Shown here in pieces: positions 1 through 8,313 of a stretch of 41,986 nt of DNA (position 1 is the first letter of the stretch; the number at the start of each line of letters is the position of its first letter). The DNA lies in the NCBI GenBank assembly GCA_031261635.1, contig JAISJH010000038.1, forward strand, positions 1-41,986, in the 5' to 3' direction. The notes beneath the pieces were generated by a model that was not told the DNA's origin, searched no databases, and saw nothing but the letters and a program-made list of their open reading frames with translations. The position numbers and the translations under genes were made by a program. Source of the DNA: Oscillospiraceae bacterium (GTDB lineage Bacteria > Bacillota > Clostridia > Oscillospirales > Oscillospiraceae).

Positions 1-372
1 TTCGCCCTGCCCGTCATTGCGAGCGCCGCCGCACTTGCGATACGTAGGGCGTTTAGGCGCGCGGCAATCCAGTGCCGGGAGCGTAACATACGGTATGTAT
101 CGCACAATTCTACGTCAACCCTGGATTGCTTCGCCGCATTTCATAGGTACGTATCGCAAGTGCGGTGGCGGCTTCGCAAAGACGGGCAGGGCGAAGCCCT
201 GCCCTGTCCCGGCGCATTGCGCCGGGACGGTGGACGGGGTTACGTCCGCGCACGGCGCGGGGAGGGCGGGTTTGAAACCCGCCCCTACGTACCCCCCGTG
301 TGCGCGCAACCCTCGTCCAAACCCCCGTCTCTGATATTTGATATTTGATAACTGTTAACTGGCAATAACCTA
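1..372. repeat. Mosaic repeat island upstream of mcsB
   Basis: No gene is supported here. The stretch holds a B palindrome (12-184), a GC-rich inverted repeat GGGCAGGGC/GCCCTGCCC (about 185-205), a CCGGCGC/GCGCCGG hairpin (about 209-229), a C palindrome (264-284), an E motif (about 312-325) and an inverted A copy (326-361) whose AACAGTT end faces the promoter of the next gene. Open frames of up to 105 codons run through it, but they are repeat translations that recur at other B copies. Confidence 0.85.
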
Positions 373-401
373 TTGACAAAAGCGTCGAAATGCGTTATAC
401 T
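373..401 (+). promoter_or_regulatory. Sigma-A promoter of mcsB
   Basis: TTGACA at 373-378 and TATACT at 396-401 are separated by 17 bp, close to the housekeeping consensus. It begins 11 bp after the A repeat ends. I see no tandem GGTCAAA heptads of a CtsR operator near it. Confidence 0.85.
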
Positions 402-429
402 TAGTTAAATGATAAGTTATTAGTCTGGG

Positions 430-1671
430 GTGAGTGATTTGGCTTTTACTATTCGCTCAATTGATGAGCTTATGTCCGGCGCGCGTTATCCTAACTGTCC
501 GATTTGCGGCACCTCGGAGGAGGAAGCGCGTGAAAATGTAAAGGCGGGCTGTCCGAATTGCTACGAGCATTTCGCGCACGTCTTTGACCCGCATATTGAA
601 CGTTTACACTCGGTCAAGATGCCTCCCGCCGCGGAGGCTTATGCCGAGATGCTTCGCGATTATCCCGAATACCTCGATATAGCCGTATCGTCGAGGGTTC
701 GTTTGGCGCGGAACGTTACCGATTTTCCCTTTCCGGGGGCTATGGACGGCGAACAGGAGCTTCAGCTTTTTGAAAACCTCCGGGGTTATTTGTCGGAGGT
801 TGGTTCAGGTCGCCTGTTTGAAGTCGTTGACCTTGACTCTTTCAAGCACAGCAGTATCTTCGGTCCAGCGAGTTTGCTTGAAAAGCACCTTATTTCTAAA
901 GAACTGCTCGGCAAGGAGGGGAGCAAGCGCGGAGCCGCGATTTCCCCCGAGCGGGATATCTCGATTATGATTAACGAGGAGGACCACCTCCGCATACAGG
1001 CTATGGGCGAGGGCTTGTCGCTCCTCTCCTGCCTTGAAAAGGCCGAAGCCGCCGAAGCGCTTTTGAGCGAGAACGTTACCTTTGCCAAATCGGACAAACT
1101 CGGTATTATAACGCGCTGTCCGACAAACCTCGGGACGGGGCTTCGGGCGAGCGTTATGCTGCACCTCCCCGCGCATACCGACAGCGGGCAGATTAACGGG
1201 CTCGCGGGCGACCTCGGCAAAGCCGGCTATACTATTAGAGGGTTTTACGGCGAGGGGACTAAAGCGCTCGGGAGGCTCTATCAGGTTTCAAATCAGCAAA
1301 CTACGGGGCTTGAAGTCCGGCAGATTGTCGAAAACCTTAACGCGCTCGTGCTGAAAATCATTATCCGCGAACGTGAAATTCAGCGTCTGCTTGACAGCAA
1401 TCACCCCGGCTATATCGAGGACCAGGTTCACAGAGCCTACGGCCTCCTAACCCACGCGAGGCGTATTACCGGGGACGAGGCTATGCAATTACTCTCGCTC
1501 GCGAGGGTTGGAGTGTCAATAGGTCAACTCGATATACGTCTAAATAACCTCAACGGCCTGATACACAGTATCCAGCCAAACACGCTCTGCCTGGAGGCAG
1601 GGCGCAAACTGGGCGACAACGAGCGAGACCATATCCGCGCCGCCCTGATACGCAATACTTTGGAACAGTGA
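430..1671 (+). CDS. mcsB: McsA zinc-finger / McsB protein-arginine kinase fusion
   Basis: Protein-arginine kinase that marks damaged or regulatory proteins with phospho-arginine for ClpC-ClpP degradation in the cytosol. The phosphagen-kinase domain covers about residues 80-400: SSRVRLARN (87-95, nucleotide site), NEEDH (182-186) and CPTNLGTGLRAS (230-241) are all present. Residues 20-63 are extra: CPIC (23-26) and CPNCY (41-45) followed by a segment like the second zinc finger of McsA, the usual separate activator. McsA's first finger and its UVR motif are missing, so this is a partial McsA fused to a full McsB. Length is 413 aa against about 350-365 for McsB alone. The start is GTG at 430 with a weak ribosome site; ATG at 472 is the alternative and keeps both CXXC motifs. 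clpC lies two genes downstream; no ctsR is seen. The family is certain, the McsA reading is likely. Confidence 0.93.
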   Translation: MSDLAFTIRSIDELMSGARYPNCPICGTSEEEARENVKAGCPNCYEHFAHVFDPHIERLHSVKMPPAAEAYAEMLRDYPEYLDIAVSSRVRLARNVTDFPFPGAMDGEQELQLFENLRGYLSEVGSGRLFEVVDLDSFKHSSIFGPASLLEKHLISKELLGKEGSKRGAAISPERDISIMINEEDHLRIQAMGEGLSLLSCLEKAEAAEALLSENVTFAKSDKLGIITRCPTNLGTGLRASVMLHLPAHTDSGQINGLAGDLGKAGYTIRGFYGEGTKALGRLYQVSNQQTTGLEVRQIVENLNALVLKIIIREREIQRLLDSNHPGYIEDQVHRAYGLLTHARRITGDEAMQLLSLARVGVSIGQLDIRLNNLNGLIHSIQPNTLCLEAGRKLGDNERDHIRAALIRNTLEQ

Positions 1672-1752
1672 ACAATTAACAGTGAACAGTTATCAAATAT
1701 CAAATATCAGAGACGAATGGTTTGACGAGGGAAACTATAATAAGGTACACAA
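1671..1752. repeat. A repeat at the 3' end of mcsB
   Basis: An A copy (about 1685-1715, with extra AACAGT-like units from 1672) begins right at the TGA of mcsB, in the orientation with its AACAGTT end towards the gene. A short E-like tail follows. A ribosome site (AAGGT, about 1743-1747) for the next gene follows directly; I see no promoter. Confidence 0.8.
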
Positions 1753-2754
1753 ATGACCAGATTACAATACTATTTCAGACGCTTGAAAAATATGAACCAC
1801 GGCGCTATGCTAACTTACGCTAAGGCTTGCGCCCGGGAGCGGCGTGTGCCTACCTTGTTTATACTGCTTGATATGGTTTTTTGCAGTATCAGATACGGGG
1901 CGGGGAGTTCCGAGTATACGCTCTTTCGCTTTCACTTGCTGAACGGCAGACAGCGGGCTACTATGTTTACAGGCTCGCGTAATGTCGCTTTCGCTCACCG
2001 TTATAACGAGCGTCCGGCGGCTAAACGCGTTGATAATAAGGTGACGTTTTCAGAGCTTTACAACAAATTCCTCGGGCGTGACTGGCTGAACGCCGAGACC
2101 GCTACGCTTGCCGAAGCCGAAGCGTTTATCGCGGCGCACCCGGTCTTTTTCGCTAAACCGCCGGACGGTTTGTGCGGCAAGGGTATTAAAAAGATAAGCG
2201 CGGAGGGAAAAACCGCACGGGAGTTGCTTGACGAATTGAAAGCCGAACAGTGTACGCTTTGGGACGAGCCGCTTATACAGCACGATACTCTAAACACGAT
2301 TTATCCCGAGGCCGTCAATACCGTTCGCGTTATGACCTTTTTGGACGACGGCGGTACCGCGCGGCTAATCGGCGCGGTGCTTCGGATAGGCAACGGAGCC
2401 TATGTGGATAATTTCGCTTCGGGAGGCCTCGCGGCGCTGATTGACCTTGAAACAGGCAAACTCTCACGTTTGGCGCAGTCAAAAACAGGGGAAACTTACG
2501 ATAAGCACCCCGCCACAGGCGCGGTATTCGGCAATATAACTATACCGCACTGGGACGCGGTAAAGTCCGTAGTAAGCGAAGCCGCGCTAATCGAGCCAAA
2601 AGTGCGCTACGTAGGCTGGGACGTCGCGATAACGGCGACGACGCCCGTACTGATAGAGTGTAACCCCCTGCCGGACTACGGCCTGTTGCAATTACCCGCG
2701 CATACTGATACCGGGATTATTCCGAAGTTAAAACTTTTTGGCGCAATGGTTTGA
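1753..2754 (+). CDS. ATP-grasp protein, sugar-transfer-associated type
   Basis: ATP-grasp enzyme resembling the sugar-transfer-associated ATP-grasp group, which joins a carboxylate to an amine or similar acceptor using ATP. The substrate is not readable from sequence. Visible: the central ATP-binding lysine segment FFAKPPDGLCGKG (132-144), NTVRVMTF near 200, and the C-terminal metal-binding ECNPLPDYG (about 302-310), which carries the Glu and Asn that usually hold Mg2+. Residues 1-100 are a basic helical region without signal peptide, so it is cytosolic. ATG at 1753 follows an AAGGT site. It lies between mcsB and clpC, genes usually adjacent in Firmicutes, and is bordered by repeats on both sides, so it may have been inserted there. 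Family assignment is good; function unknown. Confidence 0.85.
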   Translation: MTRLQYYFRRLKNMNHGAMLTYAKACARERRVPTLFILLDMVFCSIRYGAGSSEYTLFRFHLLNGRQRATMFTGSRNVAFAHRYNERPAAKRVDNKVTFSELYNKFLGRDWLNAETATLAEAEAFIAAHPVFFAKPPDGLCGKGIKKISAEGKTARELLDELKAEQCTLWDEPLIQHDTLNTIYPEAVNTVRVMTFLDDGGTARLIGAVLRIGNGAYVDNFASGGLAALIDLETGKLSRLAQSKTGETYDKHPATGAVFGNITIPHWDAVKSVVSEAALIEPKVRYVGWDVAITATTPVLIECNPLPDYGLLQLPAHTDTGIIPKLKLFGAMV

Positions 2755-3084
2755 CAATTCCCCCGTCATTGCGAAGCACCGGTAAACTTGCGATACACAC
2801 GATGTTACAGGTGCGAAGCAATCCAGTAGTAAGAGCCACAGATACGTATGTTACGCCCCCGGCACTGGATTGCCGCGCCGGTCTCAATGGTACGTATCGC
2901 AAGCGTTCCGCGGCTCGCAATGACGGGGCAGGGGCAAGCCCCGCCCCAGCGGGGGCGTCCCCCGCAACCCACGTCCAAACCCAACGTCTCTGATATCTGA
3001 TATTTGCTATCTGTTAACTGTTACAACGTCTCTGATATTTGATATTTGATAACTGTTATTTGAAAAAACCGGAGGTTTTACACA
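2755..3084. repeat. Mosaic repeat island upstream of clpC
   Basis: Holds a B palindrome (2764-2924), a GC-rich hairpin (about 2923-2960), an E motif (about 2971-2984) and a tandem inverted A dimer (2985-3020 and 3027-3062, spaced 42 bp). Only eight bases separate the last A copy from the GGAGGT ribosome site of clpC (3071-3076), so there is no room for a unique promoter between them. Confidence 0.85.
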
Positions 3085-5661
3085 ATGCAATACGAAGAAC
3101 GATTTACCGAACGCGCTAAACACGTTATAGAGCTGGCGCAGCTTGCGGCGGCGGAGCTTGGGCATAACTATGTCGGCAGTGAGCATATTTTGCTTGGTTT
3201 AATCCGCGAGGGCGCGGGAATGGCGGCTAAGGTTATGACGCAGTTCCACCTTACGCCCGATAAGGTTCTTGACAAGGTTATTGAGAACGTCGGCACAGGT
3301 CAGCCGGGGAGCGAGCCTAACCAGGGCTTGACACCGCGCACTAAGCGCGTTATCGAGCGCGCTGGAGCCGAGAGTTTGCGGCTCGGTCACGGCTATATCG
3401 GTACGGAACACCTTTTAATGGGCTTACTGCGTGAAAATGACAGCATTGGGGCTAAGATTGTGGTTCAGCTCGGCTGCGACCCTAATCAGATGTATCAGAC
3501 GCTTACGCGCATAGGACCGCAGGGCGCGCCGCCGCCGCAGTCGCAGGCGCACCCTTTTAGCGGCGGCAATCATAATTTCCCCGCCGTCGGCTTAGTGCTT
3601 GCGGGCTTGACGGGCGGCGGAGGCGGGGGAGGTCCCTGGGGCGGTCAGCAAAGCAACAGCGCGACACCTACGCTTGATTTGTACTCTAAGGATTTGACAG
3701 ACCTCGCCGCTAAGGGAAAACTTGACCCGGTTATCGGGCGCACCGACGAAGTTGAGCGCATTATACAAATTTTATCGCGCAGGACTAAAAATAACCCGGT
3801 GTTAATAGGCGAGCCGGGCGTCGGCAAAACCGCCGTAATAGAGGGCTTGGCGCAAAAGGTAATCTCCGGCGACGTTCCGGAGGATTTGCGCGGCAAGCGG
3901 ATAGTGTCGCTTGACCTCTCGGCAATGGTCGCGGGTACAAAATACCGCGGCGAATTTGAGGAGCGCATTAAAAACTCGATAGACGAGGTTATAGCGGCGG
4001 GGAGCATAATACTGTTTATTGACGAAATGCACACGCTGTTAGGCGCCGGTTCCGCGAGCGGCACGCTTGACGCGGCGAATATTATAAAACCCGCCTTGTC
4101 GCGCGGCGAAATGCAGGTTATCGGCGCTACGACAGTATCAGAATACCACAAGTACGTTGAAAAAGACAGAGCCTTGGAGCGCAGGTTCCAGACAGTTACG
4201 ATTGACGAGCCGGATAAGGACGATACAATACGTATCCTGCACGGTCTGAAAGACAGATACGAGGCTCATCATAAGCTAACCATTACGGACGAGGCCATTA
4301 ACGCCGCCGTGGAGCTTGCGACGCGCTATATTTCAGACCGCTTTTTGCCGGACAAGGCTATTGACCTGATTGACGAGGCCTGTTCGCGTGTGCGAATGAC
4401 TAACCTGACCGCGCCGCCCGACTTAAGGCAGCTTGAAAACAGACTGGAAAAACTTACAAACGAAAAGGACGAAGCCGTTCGCGGGCAGGACTACGAAAAA
4501 GCCGCCGCGCTCCGCGACGAGGAGGAAACGCTCTCCGCGGAGCTATCAATCAAACGCGCCGAATGGCAAAAGGTTATGGACGTAGCCCGGACGGACGTAC
4601 TGGAGGAGGACATCGCCGCGGTAGTATCAAGCTGGACGGGCGTCCCGGTATCGTCGCTCACGCAGGACGAGAGCGAGCGCCTGTTAAAACTGGAGGAAAT
4701 ACTTCACAAGCGCGTAGTATCGCAGGAGGAAGCCGTCAAGGCGGTTTCACGCGCTATACGCAGGGGGCGCGTTGGCCTGAAAGACCCGAAGCGTCCTACG
4801 GGGAGTTTCCTGTTCCTAGGTCCCACGGGCGTTGGTAAGACGGAGCTGTGCAGGGCTTTAGCGGAAGCCCTGTTCGGCGACGAGAACGCTATGATTAAAG
4901 TCGATATGTCAGAGTATATGGAAAAGCACACCGTATCGAAGATGATAGGCTCGCCTCCCGGTTACGTAGGCTATGACGAGGGCGGGCAGTTAACTGAAAA
5001 AGTTCGTAGAAAACCCTACTCCGTGGTTCTCTTTGACGAGATTGAAAAGGCGCACGAGGACGTTTTCAATATAACGCTCCAGATTATGGAGGACGGTATA
5101 CTAACGGACGGACAGGGGCGCAAGGTCGATTTCAAGAACACCATCATTGTTATGACAAGCAACGTTGGCGCAAAAGCCATTACGGACGATAAGAAGCCGC
5201 TCGGGTTTTCAAGCTCCGTGCAAATCCTCGGCGAAAAATCCTACGAGGAGATTAAAAAGTCAGTAACAGCCGAATTGAAGCGCGTGTTCAAGCCGGAGTT
5301 TCTGAACCGCATTGACGACACTATCGTATTCAATCAGCTCTCGAAAGAAAATATACGCGAGATTGCCGCCAATATGCTTCGCGAAGTCGGCAAGCGCATT
5401 GAGCCGCTCGGTCTGACGCTTGTATTTGACGACGACGCTGTAGATGTACTCGCGGGTACGGGCTTCGACCCGGTATACGGCGCGCGCCCGCTTCGCAGAG
5501 CCATAACCGGCGCGATTGAGGACGGCATAAGCGAAAAACTGCTCGAGGGAACCTTCGGTCCGGGCGATATAATCCGCCTCGTGGAAAAAGACGGCAAGAC
5601 CGAGCTCGTAATAGATAACGCGCAGTCTGACGAGAAATTGAAAGAGCTGCGCGGAGAATAA
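3085..5661 (+). CDS. clpC: ATP-dependent Clp protease ATPase subunit ClpC
   Basis: Hexameric AAA+ unfoldase that feeds substrates, including phospho-arginine-tagged proteins made by McsB, into ClpP. Domains in order: two N-terminal Clp repeats (1-145), a linker rich in Gly (174-188, mostly glycines), first AAA+ module with Walker A GEPGVGKT (242-249) and Walker B FIDE (311-314), a middle domain with a UVR-like coiled coil (about 445-500), then a second AAA+ module with Walker A GPTGVGKT (579-586) and a C-terminal D2-small domain. 858 aa is slightly longer than usual (about 810-820), the excess lying mainly in the glycine linker. ATG at 3085 is set by GGAGGT at 3071-3076. The gene ends in TAA and an A repeat begins immediately. 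The stretched Gly linker is the only oddity. Confidence 0.97.
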   Translation: MQYEERFTERAKHVIELAQLAAAELGHNYVGSEHILLGLIREGAGMAAKVMTQFHLTPDKVLDKVIENVGTGQPGSEPNQGLTPRTKRVIERAGAESLRLGHGYIGTEHLLMGLLRENDSIGAKIVVQLGCDPNQMYQTLTRIGPQGAPPPQSQAHPFSGGNHNFPAVGLVLAGLTGGGGGGGPWGGQQSNSATPTLDLYSKDLTDLAAKGKLDPVIGRTDEVERIIQILSRRTKNNPVLIGEPGVGKTAVIEGLAQKVISGDVPEDLRGKRIVSLDLSAMVAGTKYRGEFEERIKNSIDEVIAAGSIILFIDEMHTLLGAGSASGTLDAANIIKPALSRGEMQVIGATTVSEYHKYVEKDRALERRFQTVTIDEPDKDDTIRILHGLKDRYEAHHKLTITDEAINAAVELATRYISDRFLPDKAIDLIDEACSRVRMTNLTAPPDLRQLENRLEKLTNEKDEAVRGQDYEKAAALRDEEETLSAELSIKRAEWQKVMDVARTDVLEEDIAAVVSSWTGVPVSSLTQDESERLLKLEEILHKRVVSQEEAVKAVSRAIRRGRVGLKDPKRPTGSFLFLGPTGVGKTELCRALAEALFGDENAMIKVDMSEYMEKHTVSKMIGSPPGYVGYDEGGQLTEKVRRKPYSVVLFDEIEKAHEDVFNITLQIMEDGILTDGQGRKVDFKNTIIVMTSNVGAKAITDDKKPLGFSSSVQILGEKSYEEIKKSVTAELKRVFKPEFLNRIDDTIVFNQLSKENIREIAANMLREVGKRIEPLGLTLVFDDDAVDVLAGTGFDPVYGARPLRRAITGAIEDGISEKLLEGTFGPGDIIRLVEKDGKTELVIDNAQSDEKLKELRGE

Positions 5662-5965
5662 TAGTTAACAGATATCAAATATCAGAGACGATGGTTTGGA
5701 CGGGGGGCGGTTTGGTCGGCGTAACCCACGTCCTGCCCACGTCCCGGCGCACCGTCATTGCGAGCCGCGGTAAGCTTGCGATACGTACCAATGAGACCGG
5801 CGCGGCAATCCAGTGCCGCAGTCCGCAGATACGTATGTTACGCTCCCGGCATTGGATTGCTTCGCGCCTATACGCCTTACGTATCGCAAGTGCGGCGGCG
5901 CTCGCAAAGACGGCGCACGGCGCCGGGACGTTTGGACGAGGATTGAGAACACTTGGCGGGGGTTG
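5662..5965. repeat. Mosaic repeat island between clpC and purO
   Basis: An A copy (5661-5690) starts at the clpC stop codon, followed by an E motif (5691-5709), a CACGTCC-rich spacer, a B palindrome (5753-5912) and a GC-rich hairpin. No promoter is recognisable before purO. The purO frame stays open back to 5813 through the repeat, but that extension translates B sequence and is not counted. Confidence 0.82.
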
Positions 5966-6721
5966 ATGTACGATATTAAAGCACTGCAAAACTTTATAAG
6001 GAGCAGCGAAACTTTGAAAAACATTTTAACACACTTGAAAAACTCGCCGTATCCGGGGCGCGGGATTATCGTCGGCTCCGCGCCGGACGGCGGCACGGGC
6101 TTCGCGCTCTACTTTCTGACGGGCAGGAGCGTCAACAGCCGCAACCGCGTTATCAGGCGCGAGGGGAGCGTTATACGCACCGAAGCCTTTGACCCGGCGT
6201 TGCTTTCTGACCCTACGCTCGTTATTTATAACGCCGCGCGGATTGAGCGCGACCGCCTTGTCGTCACTAACGGCTCGCAGACTGACGATATTGATAACCT
6301 GCACGCGTGGACCTTTGAGCCGGATACGCTGTCTACTCCGCGCATATCGGCCGTGATAGTTCCGGACGGTGCCTTTGAACTGTCGATACTTAAATCTTTA
6401 GGTGCGCCGGGCGATGAAAACGCGCCTGTGTCGCGGCAGTATTTTGAGTACGAGCCTCAACCCGGCATACTGCGGCTAATTACAACCTACGACGGCAACA
6501 GCGAAAACCCCGCCGCGTTTAGCGGTGAGCCGCTCGCGGGAAGTTTTGACGGCAACTTTGACCTTGCCTTTGATAAAATCTGGGACGCTCTCAATGGGGA
6601 TAACCGTATCTCTATCGTTATGCTTACCTATCCGCTTAATAACAGTAAAGGAGACGAAACCGAATGGAACTCAAATACGGTGTTAACCCGTATCAGAAAC
6701 CGGCGCGAGTTGGAATCCTGA
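5966..6721 (+). CDS. purO: IMP cyclohydrolase, PurO type
   Basis: Closes the ring of FAICAR to give IMP, the last step of de novo purine synthesis. It belongs to the PurO fold first known from archaea, not the PurH C-terminal fold. Typical segments: YPGRGIIVG near residue 28, a FLTGRSVNSRNRV block about residues 49-61, RTEAFDPALLSDPTLVIYNAAR, and TNGSQTDDI. Length 251 aa fits. ATG at 5966 is chosen because upstream codons belong to a B repeat; a G-rich stretch at 5957-5962 is the likely ribosome site. It overlaps the following AICAR transformylase by 58 bp, so the two are translated as a unit and catalyse consecutive reactions. Cytosolic. Confidence rests on the motifs and on this neighbour. 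Confidence 0.9.
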   Translation: MYDIKALQNFIRSSETLKNILTHLKNSPYPGRGIIVGSAPDGGTGFALYFLTGRSVNSRNRVIRREGSVIRTEAFDPALLSDPTLVIYNAARIERDRLVVTNGSQTDDIDNLHAWTFEPDTLSTPRISAVIVPDGAFELSILKSLGAPGDENAPVSRQYFEYEPQPGILRLITTYDGNSENPAAFSGEPLAGSFDGNFDLAFDKIWDALNGDNRISIVMLTYPLNNSKGDETEWNSNTVLTRIRNRRELES

Positions 6722-7647
6722 CGGCAATTGATAATGGACAATTGACAATTGACAATGACAGCGAATTGCCCTTTGCCGTTCTGAACGGTAAGCCGGGGTA
6801 CATTAACCTCCTGGACGCGCTGAACTCCTGGCAGCTTGTGCGCGAGCTTAAAGTAGCAACCGGGAAAGCCGCCGCCGCCTCGTTCAAGCACGTTTCGCCC
6901 GCCGGAGCGGCTATTGCCGGAACAATCGCCGAGGCCTACAGGCAGGCTCGCTACTGCGACCCCGTTTCAAGCTACGGCGACTGGATTGCCCTTAGCGATA
7001 CCTGCGACGAAGCCACGGCGAAAATAATCCGCCCGATGGTATCGGACGGCATTATCGCGCCGGGTTTTAGCGCACCCGCGCTGGAAATTCTAAAAGGCAA
7101 GAAAAAAGGTAACTACACCGTCCTCTCAATTGACGCAAACTACGAGCCGCCGGAAATTGAGCGCAAGGACGTATTCGGCGTAACATTCGAGCAGGCGCGA
7201 AATAACATCAAAATTACGCGCGATTTACTTAAAACACCCGTTACAAAGGCCTGGAATATACCCGACAGCGCGAAGCTTGACCTCCTCGTCGCGATGATAA
7301 CGCTGAAATACACGCAGTCAAACTCGGTCTGCTACGCCCTTGACGGCAAGGCAATCGGCATAGGCGCGGGTCAGCAGTCGCGCCTGGCCTGTACGCAAAT
7401 CGCCGGCGACAAGGCCGACGAGTGGCTCTCGCGAAACCCTCCCGCAAAGCCCAGTACGCGGCAGGAAATCGCCCTCGCCTCCGACGCGTTTTTCCCCTTT
7501 GCGGACAATATCGACCGTGCGGCTAAATCCGGCGTGAAATATATAGCCCAGCCGGGCGGCTCAATCCGCGACGTTGACGTAATCTACGCCTGCGACAAAT
7601 ACGGCATCGCGATGTGCTTCACGGACACGCGCCTGTTCCAACATTGA
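6664..7647 (+). CDS. purH: AICAR transformylase (stand-alone, PurH-like domain)
   Basis: Transfers a formyl group from 10-formyl-tetrahydrofolate to AICAR, the step before PurO. Only the transformylase half of PurH is present (327 aa); the cyclohydrolase half is replaced by the preceding purO. The catalytic Lys-His pair lies in ASFKHVSPAGAA (K75, H76), and NSVCYA and PGGSIRD further on are typical. ATG at 6664 has AGGAG at about 6650. Oddity: residues 20-32 (TAIDNGQLTIDND) are not expected between the N-terminal NPYQKPARV and the conserved ELPFAVLNGKPGYIN. The bases behind them (6725-6759) are a CAATTGACAATTG-type repeat of the kind seen between genes, apparently inserted in frame. The rest of the protein is intact, so it is probably functional. 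An A repeat follows the stop codon within 10 bp. Confidence 0.93.
   Translation: MELKYGVNPYQKPARVGILTAIDNGQLTIDNDSELPFAVLNGKPGYINLLDALNSWQLVRELKVATGKAAAASFKHVSPAGAAIAGTIAEAYRQARYCDPVSSYGDWIALSDTCDEATAKIIRPMVSDGIIAPGFSAPALEILKGKKKGNYTVLSIDANYEPPEIERKDVFGVTFEQARNNIKITRDLLKTPVTKAWNIPDSAKLDLLVAMITLKYTQSNSVCYALDGKAIGIGAGQQSRLACTQIAGDKADEWLSRNPPAKPSTRQEIALASDAFFPFADNIDRAAKSGVKYIAQPGGSIRDVDVIYACDKYGIAMCFTDTRLFQH
6725..6759. repeat. G-type repeat inside the AICAR transformylase gene
   Basis: CAATTGATAATGG is followed by two copies of ACAATTG and a final ACAATGAC. It resembles the intergenic G repeats at 13134-13153, 18361-18384 and 39831-39850. It keeps the frame and adds about 12 codons at a place where the family normally has a short loop. 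Confidence 0.75.
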
Positions 7648-8313
7648 TTTCAAATAACAGTTATCAAATATCAAATATCAGAGACGGAGGTTTGGACGGG
7701 GGTTGCGGGGTGCGCCGGGACGGCGCACCGTCATTGCGAGCCGCGCGAAGCAATCCAAGCCCAGTACCCCCGTCCAACCCCACGTCCTACGTCCCACGTC
7801 CCGGCGCACCGTCATTGCGAAGCACCGGTACGCTCGCGATATGTAGGGCGTTACAGGTGCGAAGCAATCCAGTGCCGGGAGGGAAACATACGTATGTTAC
7901 TCTCCCGGCACTGGATTGCCGCGCGCCTATACGTCCTACGTATCGCAAGTGCGGCGGCGCTCGCAATGACGGGCAGGGCAAGCCCTGCCCCGCGCACGGC
8001 GCGGGGGAACCTTATCAATTGTTCGCGCTTCCACTTGTCAAGAACCCTGCCCCGCGCACGGCGCGGGGGAACCACCCCGCCGCTTCGCGGCACCCCTCCC
8101 AAGAGGGGAATTTACGGGGGAGGGCGGGTTTGAAACCCGCCCCTACGTAACCCCGTCCAAGCCTATTCCCCTCTTGGGAGGGGTGCCGCCCGCAGGCGGC
8201 GGGGTGGTTTCCCCCGCAGGACGTACCCCTCGTCCAAACCATCGTCTCTGATATTTGATATTTGCTATCTGTTAACTGAACCATCGTCTCTGATATTTGA
8301 TATTTGATAATTG
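7648..8313. repeat. Long mosaic island with inverted A boundaries (666 bp)
   Basis: The clearest complete island. From left: A (7653-7686) plus an E motif; short B' (7729-7767); CACGTCC-type repeats (about 7783-7803); full B (7810-7971); GGGCAGGGC hairpin; D (8070-8110); C palindrome (8122-8142); D in opposite orientation (8166-8215); E complement (about 8230-8242); inverted A dimer (8243-8278 and 8285-8320, 42 bp apart). The outer A and E modules are inverted copies of each other, and the two D modules are inverted around C. It separates the convergent genes for AICAR transformylase and DUF362. No gene inside is supported. Confidence 0.87.

Noticed and set aside
2985-3062. A-repeat dimers as a CRISPR array
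   Set aside because: Spacers are six bases, the two units are not identical, there are never more than two, and no cas genes are present.
3645-4151. 168-codon frame antisense to clpC
   Set aside because: Lies wholly within the conserved AAA+ coding region; shadow of a high-GC gene, no ribosome site or family resemblance.
5813-5965. N-terminal extension of purO from the earlier ATG
   Set aside because: The extra 51 codons are B repeat sequence and no PurO homologue begins this way.
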